A DNA stretch of 64,000 nt from Porphyra umbilicalis (Eukaryota > Rhodophyta > Bangiophyceae > Bangiales > Bangiaceae): the NCBI GenBank assembly GCA_002049455.2, contig KV918771.1, forward strand, positions 186,001 through 250,000. Reading direction: 5' to 3'. The notes under the pieces are model-generated. The model was not told the DNA's origin, did not search any database, and saw only the letters and a list, made by a program, of their open reading frames with translations. Position numbers and translations under genes: made by a program. This document shows positions 47,050-57,297 of the stretch, one piece after another (position 1 is the stretch's first letter; every line of letters starts with the position of its first letter).

Positions 47050-48830
47050 CGACGCTGGCTGATGTGTTCAAAACCGATGGCAGATCGTGCATAGATAGTC
47101 ACTAGATTCATTCGAAAATGGGCTCGGGCATGCCACGCGACAAAGAATTGCTGCACAGTATCCGAATGAAGCCCAAACCGACAGGAATCAGGCTCAAGAC
47201 GCAACAACATGGGGTGAATGCGACGACACCTGGCAGTGCCACGGCACCACGCGCAAGAATATTCGATGTCAACACCTGACACAGGCGAGAACCTGCGTTG
47301 CACGAGGCGCCACACCAGCGATCTGGGCCAGTCTGGTGGACAATCACCTGCCCGAGAGGACCACGGCACTGTCCACACCGCAGAGTGGTCCTCCCAAATA
47401 GCTCGCAACACCCATGGACCATCTCTTGGGAGTGCAAGCTTTTAGAATCGATTGCGCTGCGACGCTCTCGGGTCAGGCTCTCCAGTCAGCGGACGGAAGA
47501 GGTGCTCTTTGATTGGCTGTCAATGCAAAATTTCTAAGCCGTGCCCCGGCCTCGAAGTGTCATTCGCGCAATCCAGGTATTTTCAAAATGTTCTGTCTCG
47601 ATCTTGTGGCAATCTGGTCGGGCTGGGCTCCGCCCTCAGTCCTCCTGTGGACGTGATTGGACGCCGCTTGTCTCAAACGGACGATGTGGCGGCCAGTTGT
47701 GACACTGGGTGGGAGATTCGAGAGCGTTGCGCAGAAATGAGTGGTTACGTTATTCCGTCGCGTGATCGCGATTAGGGCCTCACACACACGTATGTCGACT
47801 GATTGCGTTGCGTGGGCGTACAGCGATGATGGCAGCCACTGCGCTGTCGTCAGTCCGCGCATCGTGTGCGGTCCAATTAACAGGCATTGTGGGATCGGGG
47901 GTGCCTGCGCGGGTGCACCCCGCTTCCCCAGGCAGCGCATTGGAGGACCTCGACCAGTTTCCCTGCGCGGGTCCGGCGAGTGCCGCCTTTTTTGTGGCGC
48001 GAGCGGGCCAGAGCGTGCCTCGACACGCGCGCTCGCCACGCAAACGTGGGTCCGCCGAGACACGCCTCCCGGCGTGAGCAGTCCGAGGGGACCGACAGGC
48101 GGTCGCCTTCCACGCGAGACAGCGATTGGGGGGACCTGTCGCGTTGTTCCCGCGCGTGGGTTTGGGGGGATGGGACCTGTCGCGTTGTCCCCTCGCACGA
48201 GTCCGACGCCCGACCTCTTTTGGCCTCTTGCGGGCCACCTCAGGTGGGGCGCAGGCTGCACCCTCCGACCCAGGCACGCATAGAGAGCATGCGGTGGTGT
48301 GCCGTGGGCGGGTCAACCGCGACTCTTTTTCGGTCTTTGTGGACGGACGCGGGCGCGGGCGGGCAGCCAACGGTCTCCCACCGTCGCAGGCACGCAGTGT
48401 GGGGGCCCTGTGGTGTCTCCCGCGCGCGGCTCCTCCGCGTGCCGTTTGTGTGCGCGCAACCCGCCGGCGGCGCCGCGGCGCCCGCCTCCTTACCCCACTC
48501 CCACGGCGTCTTTAGCCCGCGCACACCGTCTCCCCTGCTTTTGACGACGCCTCCGCTCCCGAGTATGACGCGCAAGAAGGGCGTCAACGACTCACGGCGG
48601 CGGCGCACGCAGCGCAATCGTAACGGTACCCTGTGCCCGCCTCCCCCTCCTAGTCCCTGCGAGAACGCCTGCGAGCACGCCGACATGCCCCCCCCCCCGC
48701 CTCCCCCCCTCCTCCTCCCATGCCGCGCGCGGCGCCGGGTGGTCATCGCCCGCCCCCGGCTTTTGTCGTCCGGCTGAGGGCGGGCGGCCCCGACCATTTA
48801 AGCGGCCGTACTCCCCTGTCGGACGCGGCC
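47050..48830. other. gene-free stretch before PIF/Harbinger copy B
   Basis: No gene is supported. 48,100-48,560 has overlapping GC-rich open frames. An ATTTAAG word at 48797-48803 could be a TATA-like element for the ORF that follows. Confidence 0.35.
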
Positions 48831-48874
48831 GCAGACATGGAGACCGCGACGACTGTGACCAACAACGGCGGCAA

Positions 48875-49759
48875 GTGCGACACCGCGGCGATTGGGACGG
48901 CCCCGGTTTAGACGGCGGCCCTCCAGGCCCTGTGCGTGTGCATCCGCGCGGCGGTGGCAACAACGACGGCGGGCGACCGCCGAGCCCCCCGCGGGTGCCC
49001 TTTGGCGCCCCTCCCTGTCCTACAAGGGGCCCGCCATTCGCCCCCAACCACTGTGGTCCAAGCGCTGGGCGCCTGTCGGCTGGTCGCCCCGCCGGCCGGC
49101 CGCGCTTTCCGCAGCATCCACCTTCTTGCGGTCGCGGGTACCGCTCGTGCAGCCCTCCTCGCCTGCCGCGGCCTCTGCCGCGGGGCCCTCCCCCAAGCCC
49201 GCCAAGACATCCGCCCCATTTCAGGGGCGGCACCGACGACTACCGCCCGCGCAATTTGCCGCGACAGCCGTGTGGCCCACCGCCTGGCCCGCCAACGGCC
49301 GACTGGGGCTCGCCAAGGGGCGGCGACTGGGACCGGCCGTGGGACCTGCCGCGCCACCCCCCAGGCCCTCCTCCCGGCTGGCGGTGGGCACCCCCCTACG
49401 AGGCGTGGGGCGACGACCAACCCCCCGTCTGGGAGTGTGCACCACCGGCGACTCTGTGGCGCTCGAATGACGCGCGCTCGCCCTGGCGGGTCGACCAGTG
49501 CGGAGGTCCGGCAGGCACGCAGGACTTCCAGTGGGTGCTGACGCGGACGCCCGCACGGAGCACGTCCGCGCCGTGGACTTGGTGGCACGCGCCGTCGCAG
49601 CCGTTGCGGCAGCCGACGCCATCGGAGCCAACGAGCCGTCCAGTGTACCTGGTGCAGGGGACTCAACCCTCTCTCGACCCGACGTACGAGCTAGTCCCTG
49701 TGCCTCGGCGCCCTCCCCAGCTGTTTCCTGCACACCCTCCGCCTCCGTACCGGCTGTAA
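48875..49759 (+). CDS. Pro/Gly/Trp-rich ORF, possible N-terminal part of the Harbinger partner protein
   Basis: The frame is open for 294 codons. It gives a disordered but distinctive product with repeated PPGPP words and many Trp (WDRPWDLPRHPPGPPPGWRW), ending HPPPPYRL at TAA 49757-49759. The frame stays open upstream of the GTG at 48875. It overlaps the start of the Myb-like frame in a different frame. Harbinger partner proteins often carry such a Pro/Gly/Trp-rich leader, so this may be their N-terminus lost by one frameshift or joined by splicing. It may also be a separate small ORF or chance. Confidence 0.4.
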   Translation: MRHRGDWDGPGLDGGPPGPVRVHPRGGGNNDGGRPPSPPRVPFGAPPCPTRGPPFAPNHCGPSAGRLSAGRPAGRPRFPQHPPSCGRGYRSCSPPRLPRPLPRGPPPSPPRHPPHFRGGTDDYRPRNLPRQPCGPPPGPPTADWGSPRGGDWDRPWDLPRHPPGPPPGWRWAPPYEAWGDDQPPVWECAPPATLWRSNDARSPWRVDQCGGPAGTQDFQWVLTRTPARSTSAPWTWWHAPSQPLRQPTPSEPTSRPVYLVQGTQPSLDPTYELVPVPRRPPQLFPAHPPPPYRL

Positions 49760-49779
49760 CATACGCGCTACCCAAGAAG

Positions 49780-50976
49780 ATGGGGTCTGCTCTGGGATGG
49801 ACGGACGCCGACCGTGTGCCACTCTGTGAGGCCTACCTGATGGTGACGAGTGACCCGGTGAGGGCGACTGCCCGCACCAAGGAGAACCTGTGGGGGACTA
49901 TTCACCAGCTGTGGGCTGAGAAAGTTCTTAAGAAGGGGCCGATGAGAGTGGACCGGCTACCAAGCGCGCTGGAGAAGCAGTTCAAGCGCATCCGAACGGG
50001 GGTGAGCACCTTCACGTCGCACTACCTCGCTGTTAAGGCCATGCCGACCACTGGCAACCTGTCTGAGGAGGATATCATTAGCGGCGCTGTGGCGCGCTAC
50101 TGCTCGCTGGACGTGTACGACGCCATCCGTGCCGACCGAGACCAAGACAAGCGCAACGACAAAACTCGCAAACGCAAGGCCAAGGTCGCACACTGCAAGT
50201 GGGTGGCGTGTTGGCGCGTATTGCGGCAGAGTGACAAGTTCAGCGGCGCCGCCAACGGCGGCGACGCCCCTACAAACGACATTTTTGGCGACTCGTCGTC
50301 GGACGACGACGCGAGTGGCAGCGGCAGCAGCCGCAGCCGACGCAACGGCGGCTTCCAGGGTCGCCCTCTTGGCATCAAAGCTGCCAAGACGCAGCGGCAA
50401 GACGACATCCAGATGGACGCTCAAGTCAAGGACAGTACTGAGGCCCTCCGCAAGCTGACGGACGCGCAAAATGAGCGCACTGCCCTTTGCTTTTTTGACT
50501 CTCCACTGATGCGGCACACCCCTGAAGCGGCTCGGTACCGCTTGGCCATTACGCAGAAGATGCTTGAGCGTGCAGGTTTGGCGAGCTCTTCTACTATTGA
50601 TTTGGGGGGGAGTGAGGGGACTGACGACTCTATCGGTGGTGTGGGGAACGGCGTTGCTGGTCTGGGTGTTGGCGGCACGACGGAGACGCCGCGGACTGCT
50701 GCTGGCCCTGCCGCCGGAGCGCGGGCGCCGCCGGCGCCAGGAGCGCTGGCGGCGCCGTTGGGTGCAGATGGGACATCTGCATCTGCTCTGGCGGCGGCGT
50801 CGGCGGCCAAGTCCGCGGTGGCGCGCGTGCGCCAGCAACAAAAGACTGCCGCCGGCCGCCGCTCGATGGAGACCAAGCGGCAGGCAGCCGTGGCTCAGGT
50901 CGCGCGCACCCCGGCCACGACTCGCCTCCTGGACGAAGAGAACGAGTCGACAGATGACGACGATGACTCCGAGTAG
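49780..50976 (+). CDS. PIF/Harbinger partner protein, NAM-associated/Myb-SANT-like
   Basis: This is the DNA-binding partner of the transposase: it recognises the element ends and helps carry the transposase into the nucleus. I choose ATG 49780 (context AAGAAGATGG), giving 398 residues; the frame is open back to 49498. Residues 1-125 are the conserved part: LGWTDADRVPLCEAYLMVTS, ENLWGTIHQLWAEKV, RLPSALEKQFKRIRTGVSTF, LSEEDIISGAVARY and HCKWVACWRVLRQSDKF. A basic RKRKAK (about 129-134) may be a nuclear signal. An acidic Ser/Asp run (DSSSDDDASGSGSS) follows at about 169. Near 235-250 is a helical segment, the tail is Ala/Gly/Pro-rich, and the protein ends in a DEENESTDDDDDSE acidic tail. The stop TAG (50974-50976) is followed after 59 nt by an ENE-like element. 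Confidence 0.8.
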   Translation: MGSALGWTDADRVPLCEAYLMVTSDPVRATARTKENLWGTIHQLWAEKVLKKGPMRVDRLPSALEKQFKRIRTGVSTFTSHYLAVKAMPTTGNLSEEDIISGAVARYCSLDVYDAIRADRDQDKRNDKTRKRKAKVAHCKWVACWRVLRQSDKFSGAANGGDAPTNDIFGDSSSDDDASGSGSSRSRRNGGFQGRPLGIKAAKTQRQDDIQMDAQVKDSTEALRKLTDAQNERTALCFFDSPLMRHTPEAARYRLAITQKMLERAGLASSSTIDLGGSEGTDDSIGGVGNGVAGLGVGGTTETPRTAAGPAAGARAPPAPGALAAPLGADGTSASALAAASAAKSAVARVRQQQKTAAGRRSMETKRQAAVAQVARTPATTRLLDEENESTDDDDDSE

Positions 50977-51035
50977 AGATACCTGTAGTTTGTTGCCTGT
51001 GTGTGGGACATGATGTGTTTGCATGTTGAGTATGA

Positions 51036-51079
51036 CAAAGGTTTTTTTTTCCCCGTTGGGCAGGGGTTTTTTTTCCTTT
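51036..51079 (+). ncRNA. ENE-like triple-helix element in the 3' UTR (copy 1)
   Basis: In the RNA: CAAAGG, U9, CCCC, loop GUUGGGCA, GGGG, U8, CCUUU. AAAGG pairs with CCUUU and CCCC with GGGG, leaving a nearly symmetrical internal loop of nine and eight U. That is the ENE layout, in which a poly(A) tract enters the U loop and forms U-A-U triples that block 3' decay. It lies 60 nt after the stop of the Myb-like gene, sense strand. Confidence 0.7.
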
Positions 51080-51089
51080 ACATGTGCAT

Positions 51090-51900
51090 TTCCCCGGTCC
51101 CTGCCGCCGGCCGCCCCCCCCGCCACCGGTCGCCCCCCCCGCCACTGACCGCCGCCCCCGCCGACCGCCGCCCCCGCCGTCTGCCGCCGCCCCCAACGCC
51201 GACCGACGCCACAGCCGCCGGCCGCCCCCCCCACCGCCGACCGCCGCCCCCGCCGACTGCCGCCCCCGCCGACCGCCGCCCCCTCTGCCGCCAGCCGCCG
51301 CCCCCGCCGCCGACGCCACCGCCGACCGCCGCCACAGCCGCCGGCCGCCGACTCCGCCGCCGGCCGCGCCCCCCGCCGCCGACCGCCGCCCCCACCGCCG
51401 GCCGCCCCCCCAGCTGTCGGCCGCCAACTCCGCCGCCAGCCGCCGCCCCCGCCGACCGCCGCCGCCTCCGCCGCCGGCCGCCACCCCCACCAACCGCCGC
51501 CCCCGCCGACCGCCGCCCCCGCCGTCTGCCGCCGCCCCCAACGCCGACCGACGCCACAACCGCCGGCCGCCCCCCCCACCGCCGACCGCCGCCCCCGCCG
51601 ACCGCCGCCCCCGCCGACCGCCGCCCCCGCCGACCGCCGCCCCCCCTGCCGCCAGCCGCCGCCCCCGCCGACCGCCGCCGCCTCCGCCGCCGGCCGCCAC
51701 CCCCACCAACCGCCGCCCCCGCCGACCGCCGCCGCCTCCGCCGCCGGCCGCCGCTCCCACCGCTGCCGACCGCCGCCCCCGCCGACCGCCGCCCCGCCAC
51801 AGCCGCCGACCGCCGCCCCCGCCGACCGCCGCCCCGGCCGACCGCCGCCGCCACCTCCGCCGCCGCCGCCGCAGCCGCCGCATTCGCGGCGGGCGCCGCC
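51090..51900 (+). repeat. CCGCCGAC / GCCCCC minisatellite in the middle of copy B
   Basis: Irregular tandem repeats of CCGCCGACCGCCGCCCCC-like words run for about 800 bases, with some longer blocks repeated (51166-51240 again at 51514-51590). Open frames occur in all readings on both strands, so I do not call a protein. The tract separates the two convergent genes. Confidence 0.85.
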
Positions 51901-52100
51901 CTGCGAGGGGGTGGGTGCGGGCGGATCGATGGGGAGGTGGAGGCCGCGAGCCGTGCCATTGGAAGGAGGTGGGGGCGCAGGGGTGGGCAGGCTGGGGGAA
52001 GGGACGGCGGAGAGGCAGGGAACCCCGCAAAAGCGCCAGATGAGGTGGTGGGGATCTCAACTAGAGCGGACCTGATGGTACACACTATGGACAACGATGT

Positions 52101-52146
52101 TAAGGAAAAAAAAACCCTGCCCAGCGGGGAAAAAAAAACCTTTGTG
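52101..52146 (-). ncRNA. ENE-like triple-helix element in the 3' UTR (copy 2)
   Basis: On the minus strand: CAAAGG, U9, CCCC, loop GCUGGGCA, GGG, U9, CCUU. AAGG pairs with CCUU, and three of the four C pair with GGG. It starts 14 nt after the transposase stop at 52160, in the sense orientation of that gene. It is the mirror of copy 1 across the minisatellite. Confidence 0.7.
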
Positions 52147-52159
52147 TAACCTTGCGTCT

Positions 52160-53701
52160 CTACACAACATACGGGGACAGCAACTCGCCGCGGTCGTTCC
52201 ATACGTGCGCCGTCAGGTCGGCACGGAGCTGCTCGTGCTCGGCGGGATTGCGAGTCTCACCCCATGCATCAAAGACAGCAACCATGCCGCCCGCGGGGGG
52301 TTGCTCTCCAGCGTTCAGTGCCGGGGGCGGGTCAGCGACAGCGTCAGCGGCGGCCGGGAGGCCGCCGCCGTTGCCGATGCCGCCGCCAGGTGCAGCTCCC
52401 CCGGCGGCAGCAGCGCCGCCATCGCCTGACCCACCATCTTGGGCACCATGACCCCCCGCTGCAGCGGCAGCCTCACCTGCAGGACCCTCACCCTCACCAC
52501 CCGCACTCCCACCCCCGTTGTTCCCTCGTGCATGTCTGCGGCGGCTCAAAAACGTGCCACGACGGGCCTCTACACACATGTTGTGTAGAATGCACACCGC
52601 CTTGTAGGTCATAATCAGCTGCTTCACGGAGCGGCACCGCCCTGGGTGCAAGGCAATGTGAAACCGCTTAGTCAGGACGCCAAACAGCCGCTCAACATCC
52701 TTGCGAATCGCCTCCTGCAGACGGTTGAAGGTCTTTGCCTCGTCAGTCAATGGCATGGGGTGGGGCGACACTAGGAAGGCATAACGAGGGTAGATACCAT
52801 CGACAAGGTAGTATGGTAGCGTGCGAGTTGTCCCGTTGATGGAAAAGGGCACATCCCGCGGCGGCCACCGGCCGGCGGTGACGTCGAGATAGAGGGGCGA
52901 TTGGTTCATAACGTTGATGTCGTTCAAGCTCCCGGGGGCACCGACAAACAGGTGCCAAATCCACAGGTCCTCATCGCAGACGGCCTCGACGGCAACACCG
53001 CGCGAGCCCTTTCGGCTCTGATACGCGCCCGCCATGCCCGTCGGGCACTGATGCCACTCCCAGTGCGTGCAGTCCAGCGAGCCCATGCATCCAGGAAAGC
53101 CACGCTCCGCATTGCGCTCCATCATCTTCTTCAGCTCCCAATTGTTCGGACGGCGCAGGTAGGTTGGTCCCCACCGCTGCACAATAAACTCCAGCAGTAG
53201 CTTTGTCGCTTGCGCCACAGTAGAACGAGAGAGGCGCACGTACTCGTCCGCACGGTCGGCCGCCTCGCCGTACGCGATGACGCGGAAGGCGGCAACGACC
53301 TTCTGAAGAGGGTGGGCCTGCAGGCGACCCGTCGCGTTGATCCGCTGCTGGAAGAACGGCTCGTCCTTCACTGCCTGGTAGACGCGTCGAAACACACTGC
53401 GCGGCACGCGAAACCGCGTCTCAAAGTCACGGTCGTCGTAGATGGGAGCCTCCGCGTTGACCCCAAAGTAGTCGCGCTGGATGTTGAAGAGCCCAGCGGC
53501 AAAGTCGCGCCGCTTGTTTGGCCGACGCCCAGCAACGGAGCCACGGTAGCGACGACGGCGGTTGGCACGGCCGGAGCGCGACCGTCGTCGAAGCAGGAAC
53601 AGCACGCCCATGTGGGCGCGCACAGCGGCACAAACGACGCCACCATCGTCGTCTGCGAGCAAAGATGCAGTGCTCGACAGCCCCGCCTCGCCAGCGTCCA
53701 T
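52160..53701 (-). CDS. PIF/Harbinger transposase (plant transposon protein type), copy B
   Basis: The frame starts at ATG 53701 and runs 513 residues without interruption. Residues ~85-385 are the PF04827-type core: RDFETRFRVPRSVFRR, AFRVIAYGEAADRADEYVRL, GCMGSLDCTHWEWHQCPTGM (D210), VEAVCDEDLWIWHLFVGAPG, SLNDINVMNQSPLY, YYLVDGIYPRYAFLVSP (D301), EAIRKDVERLFGVL (E337) and AVCILHNMCVEARR. The DDE triad binds the metal ions for excision and insertion. The N-terminus has an Arg-rich stretch, RRRSRSGRANRRRRYRG (about 38-54), likely for DNA binding or nuclear entry. The tail is Gly/Ala-rich. It aligns with copy C through the core without gaps and is roughly 85 percent identical there by eye. Transcription converges on the Myb-like gene. 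Confidence 0.9.
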   Translation of the reverse strand: MDAGEAGLSSTASLLADDDGGVVCAAVRAHMGVLFLLRRRSRSGRANRRRRYRGSVAGRRPNKRRDFAAGLFNIQRDYFGVNAEAPIYDDRDFETRFRVPRSVFRRVYQAVKDEPFFQQRINATGRLQAHPLQKVVAAFRVIAYGEAADRADEYVRLSRSTVAQATKLLLEFIVQRWGPTYLRRPNNWELKKMMERNAERGFPGCMGSLDCTHWEWHQCPTGMAGAYQSRKGSRGVAVEAVCDEDLWIWHLFVGAPGSLNDINVMNQSPLYLDVTAGRWPPRDVPFSINGTTRTLPYYLVDGIYPRYAFLVSPHPMPLTDEAKTFNRLQEAIRKDVERLFGVLTKRFHIALHPGRCRSVKQLIMTYKAVCILHNMCVEARRGTFLSRRRHARGNNGGGSAGGEGEGPAGEAAAAAGGHGAQDGGSGDGGAAAAGGAAPGGGIGNGGGLPAAADAVADPPPALNAGEQPPAGGMVAVFDAWGETRNPAEHEQLRADLTAHVWNDRGELLSPYVV

Positions 53702-53729
53702 GAGTGCTCAGCAGAGGGTCCCTAGGGCG

Positions 53730-54180
53730 GGTGGTCAGCGCAGGAGGTGGGGGACGAGTGGAAACGCCCGCGGAAGCGATTGGCGGCAGCCGCCGCGGTC
53801 GGTGGCGCCGGACACGGCCAAACGTGTCGTGGGCGCCAATGCAACTCAATCACGGGTCGGCAGCGCAGGGGGGGGGGGACGGACCAATGCGCGCAGGTCG
53901 TAGTGGAGCTCAGAACAGGAGGCTGGGGATGAAAAAAAATAGAGGGGTAGCACACAAGTTGGGTTGCGTGCGCGGATCGTGCGCCTCAAACCGAGGACAG
54001 GGCAGGTGCCGCCGCAGCGGGTACGTCGTGGAGGAGGAACAGGGCGATAGAATAGAGCGGGGGTAACGATGGGTGTGATGGCCGGGGACGATGGGGGTGA
54101 TGGCGGCGCGCGTCACAGTGATGGGCATGACGTCGATGGGTCGGGCAGTGAACGGTCGGGCGACGCCTGGCGCAGGCCAC
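53730..54180. other. upstream of transposase B, no gene
   Basis: This GC-rich stretch should hold the transposase promoter and one terminus of copy B, but I see no TATA box or inverted repeat I can defend. Confidence 0.35.
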
Positions 54181-54206
54181 AGCGACGGACCGAGTCCCCC
54201 CCCCTC

Positions 54207-54660
54207 TCAATAGGCACTGTGCGCAGTGGTGGACCACCACCTTCCCCGCAAACACTGGGAGGCAGCCAACCAGGTACCGCCTGGTCCTGGATCGACCGCC
54301 GCACCCCCTGTGCGGGGGCGCGGTGGGCGGTGGCGGCCCACCAGCCCCCCCAAATGCGGCAGGCGGGCGCCGGGAGACGACCGAGGCCGCCGCCCACCCG
54401 CCCCCCCTCCTCTGAAACCGTTCTGTGTGCGGTGGCGGACCGCCTATAGCCTGCAAATCGCTGTGTGCGTGTCGGGCCGGGAGCAACGCTCGATCCATTC
54501 CGACCCCCCCCCCCCCCTCCAGAGGCTCTGAAGCAATGTCGGGCGGCCCGCCACCTGCAAATATCTGTGTGCGTGTGGGGCCCGGCCGCCCACACGATCT
54601 CGCTCAGCCCCCCTCCCCCCCAACCCTCTGAGGCTATGCAACAGTGTTGGCCGCCCTGCC
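54207..54660 (+). repeat. ~105-bp degenerate tandem repeat (4-5 units)
   Basis: Units start near 54207, 54308, 54413, 54525 and 54631. Each has a (G)GCGG(A/C)CC(A/G)CC head, CCTGCAAAT-(N)CTGTGTGCGTGT in the best units (54450 and 54554, 104 apart), and a C-run with CTCTGA at the end. The period is close to 105 with indels in the C runs. Confidence 0.65.
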
Positions 54661-54986
54661 GTACCCAAGCGACCACAGGGAGGTGATGGCACCACCTGAA
54701 CCATCCATCGTCCCGCCACCAACAGGCACTCCAGAGGCCAGATCGGGGGTCACGAGGCGAGCGAGAGCCTCACTGTACGCTTTTCTGAGGGACATGTCCG
54801 ATCCCATCCGACGCGGCACGCGCTGCACCCCGCGATAGAATCCGATCACGCGACACCAACCGACTGCTCCGTCACCCAGCTGCAATCGACTAAAACTGTT
54901 GGTCCGCTCTCGAATGCCGAGGGCGGTCATCATCGTAATAAAGTGGACAACCGCGCCATTATTTTTCAAAACTGATCAAGATCCTT

Positions 54987-56392
54987 CCAACACACGTTGC
55001 GCCCTAAACCGATATACGTCGATATACATTTAGTTTGACTCTACCAATGAGAACGCAGAACACATTGGGGCCGGCACCGGACCAGCCCCATTTCGCTTCA
55101 CGAATGGGGCAGGTCCAGCGCCCGCCCCATTTCTGCGCTTCGGAGTTGATTCGTACTTCCAGGATTCCATCATGACCATTGAAGACCAGAATGGGGTCGA
55201 TCGCGTTGACAGAAAAGCCCGGTGGCCCCATTTCCTTAATAAAGAGACACGTTTCTGCTTCTTGGCACAACGTGTAACGAATATGAGATGGGGCCGACGT
55301 TGTTGGGATTGCCCTGACAGAGATCACCGGCGAGGCGAAGACGGCGCAAGAAGTCGGTGGAAAGCCACGAAGGAATACGTGTTCACTGTAATGACGAAAC
55401 GTGTCCAGATCCTAATGTCCCCCCTTAACTGGGCGTGCTATAGAGCGCGGCTTTCATGTCAACGTGGCGCATTCAGACACCCCCTCCTTTACATCATCTC
55501 AAGATGCCTCCACCAATCAGATTCATGCCTCTATCCTAACCCCACCTTCCGTACAGGACCCAGTCGTTGCGACGCGGCGTGGGTGGTGGCGGTCGGCTGC
55601 ACCGGCGGGGGTCTGTTCGGGGGGAGCTTCTCGGACGCGACGGAGGCGGGGCAGTGCCGCCACAGGCGCCGATGGGGACCGTGGTGTGGGCCAGGAGGGT
55701 GGGAACAGGGAGGAGAACGTCGCTGCAGGGTGCAGGCCGACAGGAGGCCGAACGGAAAGGATTGTTTGGGAACAGGCAAACAAACGCTCATCTGTTGCGC
55801 CCCCTGTTCGGGCAACAAAGCCCGAACGGATTGCGATTCTGTTCGGCGCCGCTGTTGCCCTCTCTCGTGGGAGGTCCAGGCACGTGCCGGGACATGGTTC
55901 GAGTAACGGCAGACATCCGTGAAAAAACCAAGAAGAAAGAGAATGGGGAAGCTTAGACGGCTTCCAGCAGAAACTTAAATGCAGATGTCCAGGACTGTCT
56001 GCCTTCTGAAAGCAACTCAAAACAAATGCGTAGCTTCGTCCGTGTTCTCACAAGGTCGACGGCTGAGAGCAAACCCTGCAACGTCGGCCCCAAGTCATAT
56101 TTGCGAAACGTGGCGCAACGTGGCGCAAACGTGTCTCATTATTAAGGAAATGGGGCCGGAACGCTCCCGCATCAACTTCTCCGACCCCATTTAGGCATCA
56201 TTTCGCCCAAAGCAAATGACGTAAGTACAACGCATATGTTGCTTTCAGAAATGGGGCCCGTGCCGGACCGACCCCATTCCCGACCGGAAATGGGGTCGGA
56301 CCGAAGCCGACCCCATTCTTCTATGCTCTCTCATTGGTCGAGCGATTCGAAATAGTATAGAACATAGCACGCTTAAGCGAGCAACGTGTGGG
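54987..56392. mobile_element. non-autonomous element with ~330-bp inverted arms rich in ATGGGG words
   Basis: The left arm (54987 to about 55315) and right arm (about 56065 to 56392) are imperfect reverse complements along their whole length. Matches include ends with ACACGTTGC, CTCATTGGT-GAG, ATTAAGGAAATGGGGCC, AACGTGTCTC, and CAACGTCGGCCCCA at the inner end. Each arm carries about eight ATGGGG/CCCCAT words, several paired as ATGGGG(T/C)CG and CGACCCCAT. The 750-bp middle has a 152-codon GC-rich frame (55464-55922) without motifs. There is no transposase, so any movement would depend on another element. A larger relative lies at 45.9-47.0 kb. Confidence 0.75.
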
Positions 56393-56399
56393 CCCACGA

Positions 56400-57297
56400 T
56401 CAGCCCCGGTTTTTCACAGTCATTCAGAAACTAGAAATTGTCGATCTGGACCACTCCTCTCGAAAGCGGGTTCACGGCTCTCGCCAGATATTTTGTCACG
56501 GCATGCACAGAGGGAAGCGCGTTGGATCTTTTTGCGCCTGCGTGGCTCCCACGCATCGCTCACAGAGCAATCTGAGAGGGGAGGGGCTGTCAACCCAGGT
56601 GAGCTGCGCCTGCGGAGGGCCTCTCTGGGAGCCCTCGTGGAGGGTGGTCGTTTCACGAGGGCGGCGCGGGCCGTCGACAGCGCCGCGTGGAGGGGCGAGA
56701 TTGGGCCGGTCGCTGTGCTACAGCTATTGGGGCGCCCTGACAGGAGCCTGAGGGGGTCCTGCAGCCTGAACGGTCGCGCCTGGATGGCGGGGGCCGCGAT
56801 CGGCACCGTTTGAAGGGGGGTGGCCGCCCAGCCACCGTGCATCAGTGGCCGGGGGCGCCCGCACGAGCGCTGCCTGGGGGGGGTGGTGGCGGGGCATCTC
56901 GGCGTGCATCTGTAGTGGGGGGGTGGGCTGGGGTGGCTGTCCGCAGTGGTCGGCCGGGCACGCCATTCAGAGGACGGCACGGGCCGCCCGCTGCTTGCCA
57001 CCGCCGTCGTCACCCCCATCCCGCCGCCGCCGATTTTCGTCCACCCACCACACCCGTGAGCACGGCCGACGCGGCCACTCCCCCATCGCGCCGGCCACGC
57101 GCTCTGCTCTCACGGCTGGGCTCCATCCCACTCCCCCCCCCTCCTCGATCTCGCTGGGCACGCGCGCTGCTCGCACCGCTCGTCCCCCCTCCTCCCCCCC
57201 TCCTCGATTTCCACGTCGCACCAGGCGCCCCTGCTGTTCTTTCCCATTCCCACCCCGCCCCCCACGGGGTCCGGTGGTGTGCGTCCCTGCTTTCCGT
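56400..57297. other. upstream of transposase C
   Basis: There is no separate gene. A GC-rich open frame runs into the transposase from 56845, but homology to copy B begins at 57298. The partner gene expected for a full PIF/Harbinger element was not found on this side. Confidence 0.4.

Larger units (their letters stand above)
48837..53720. mobile_element. PIF/Harbinger DNA transposon (copy B), looks intact
   Basis: A NAM-associated/Myb-like gene on plus (49780-50976) and a transposase gene on minus (53701-52160) converge. Between them lies about 1 kb of GCC-rich minisatellite with an ENE-like element at each edge. Both reading frames are uninterrupted and the transposase keeps its DDE triad. 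Terminal inverted repeats and 3-bp target duplications were not located by eye, so the limits are those of the genes. The layout repeats that of copy A and, for the transposase side, copy C. Confidence 0.75.
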
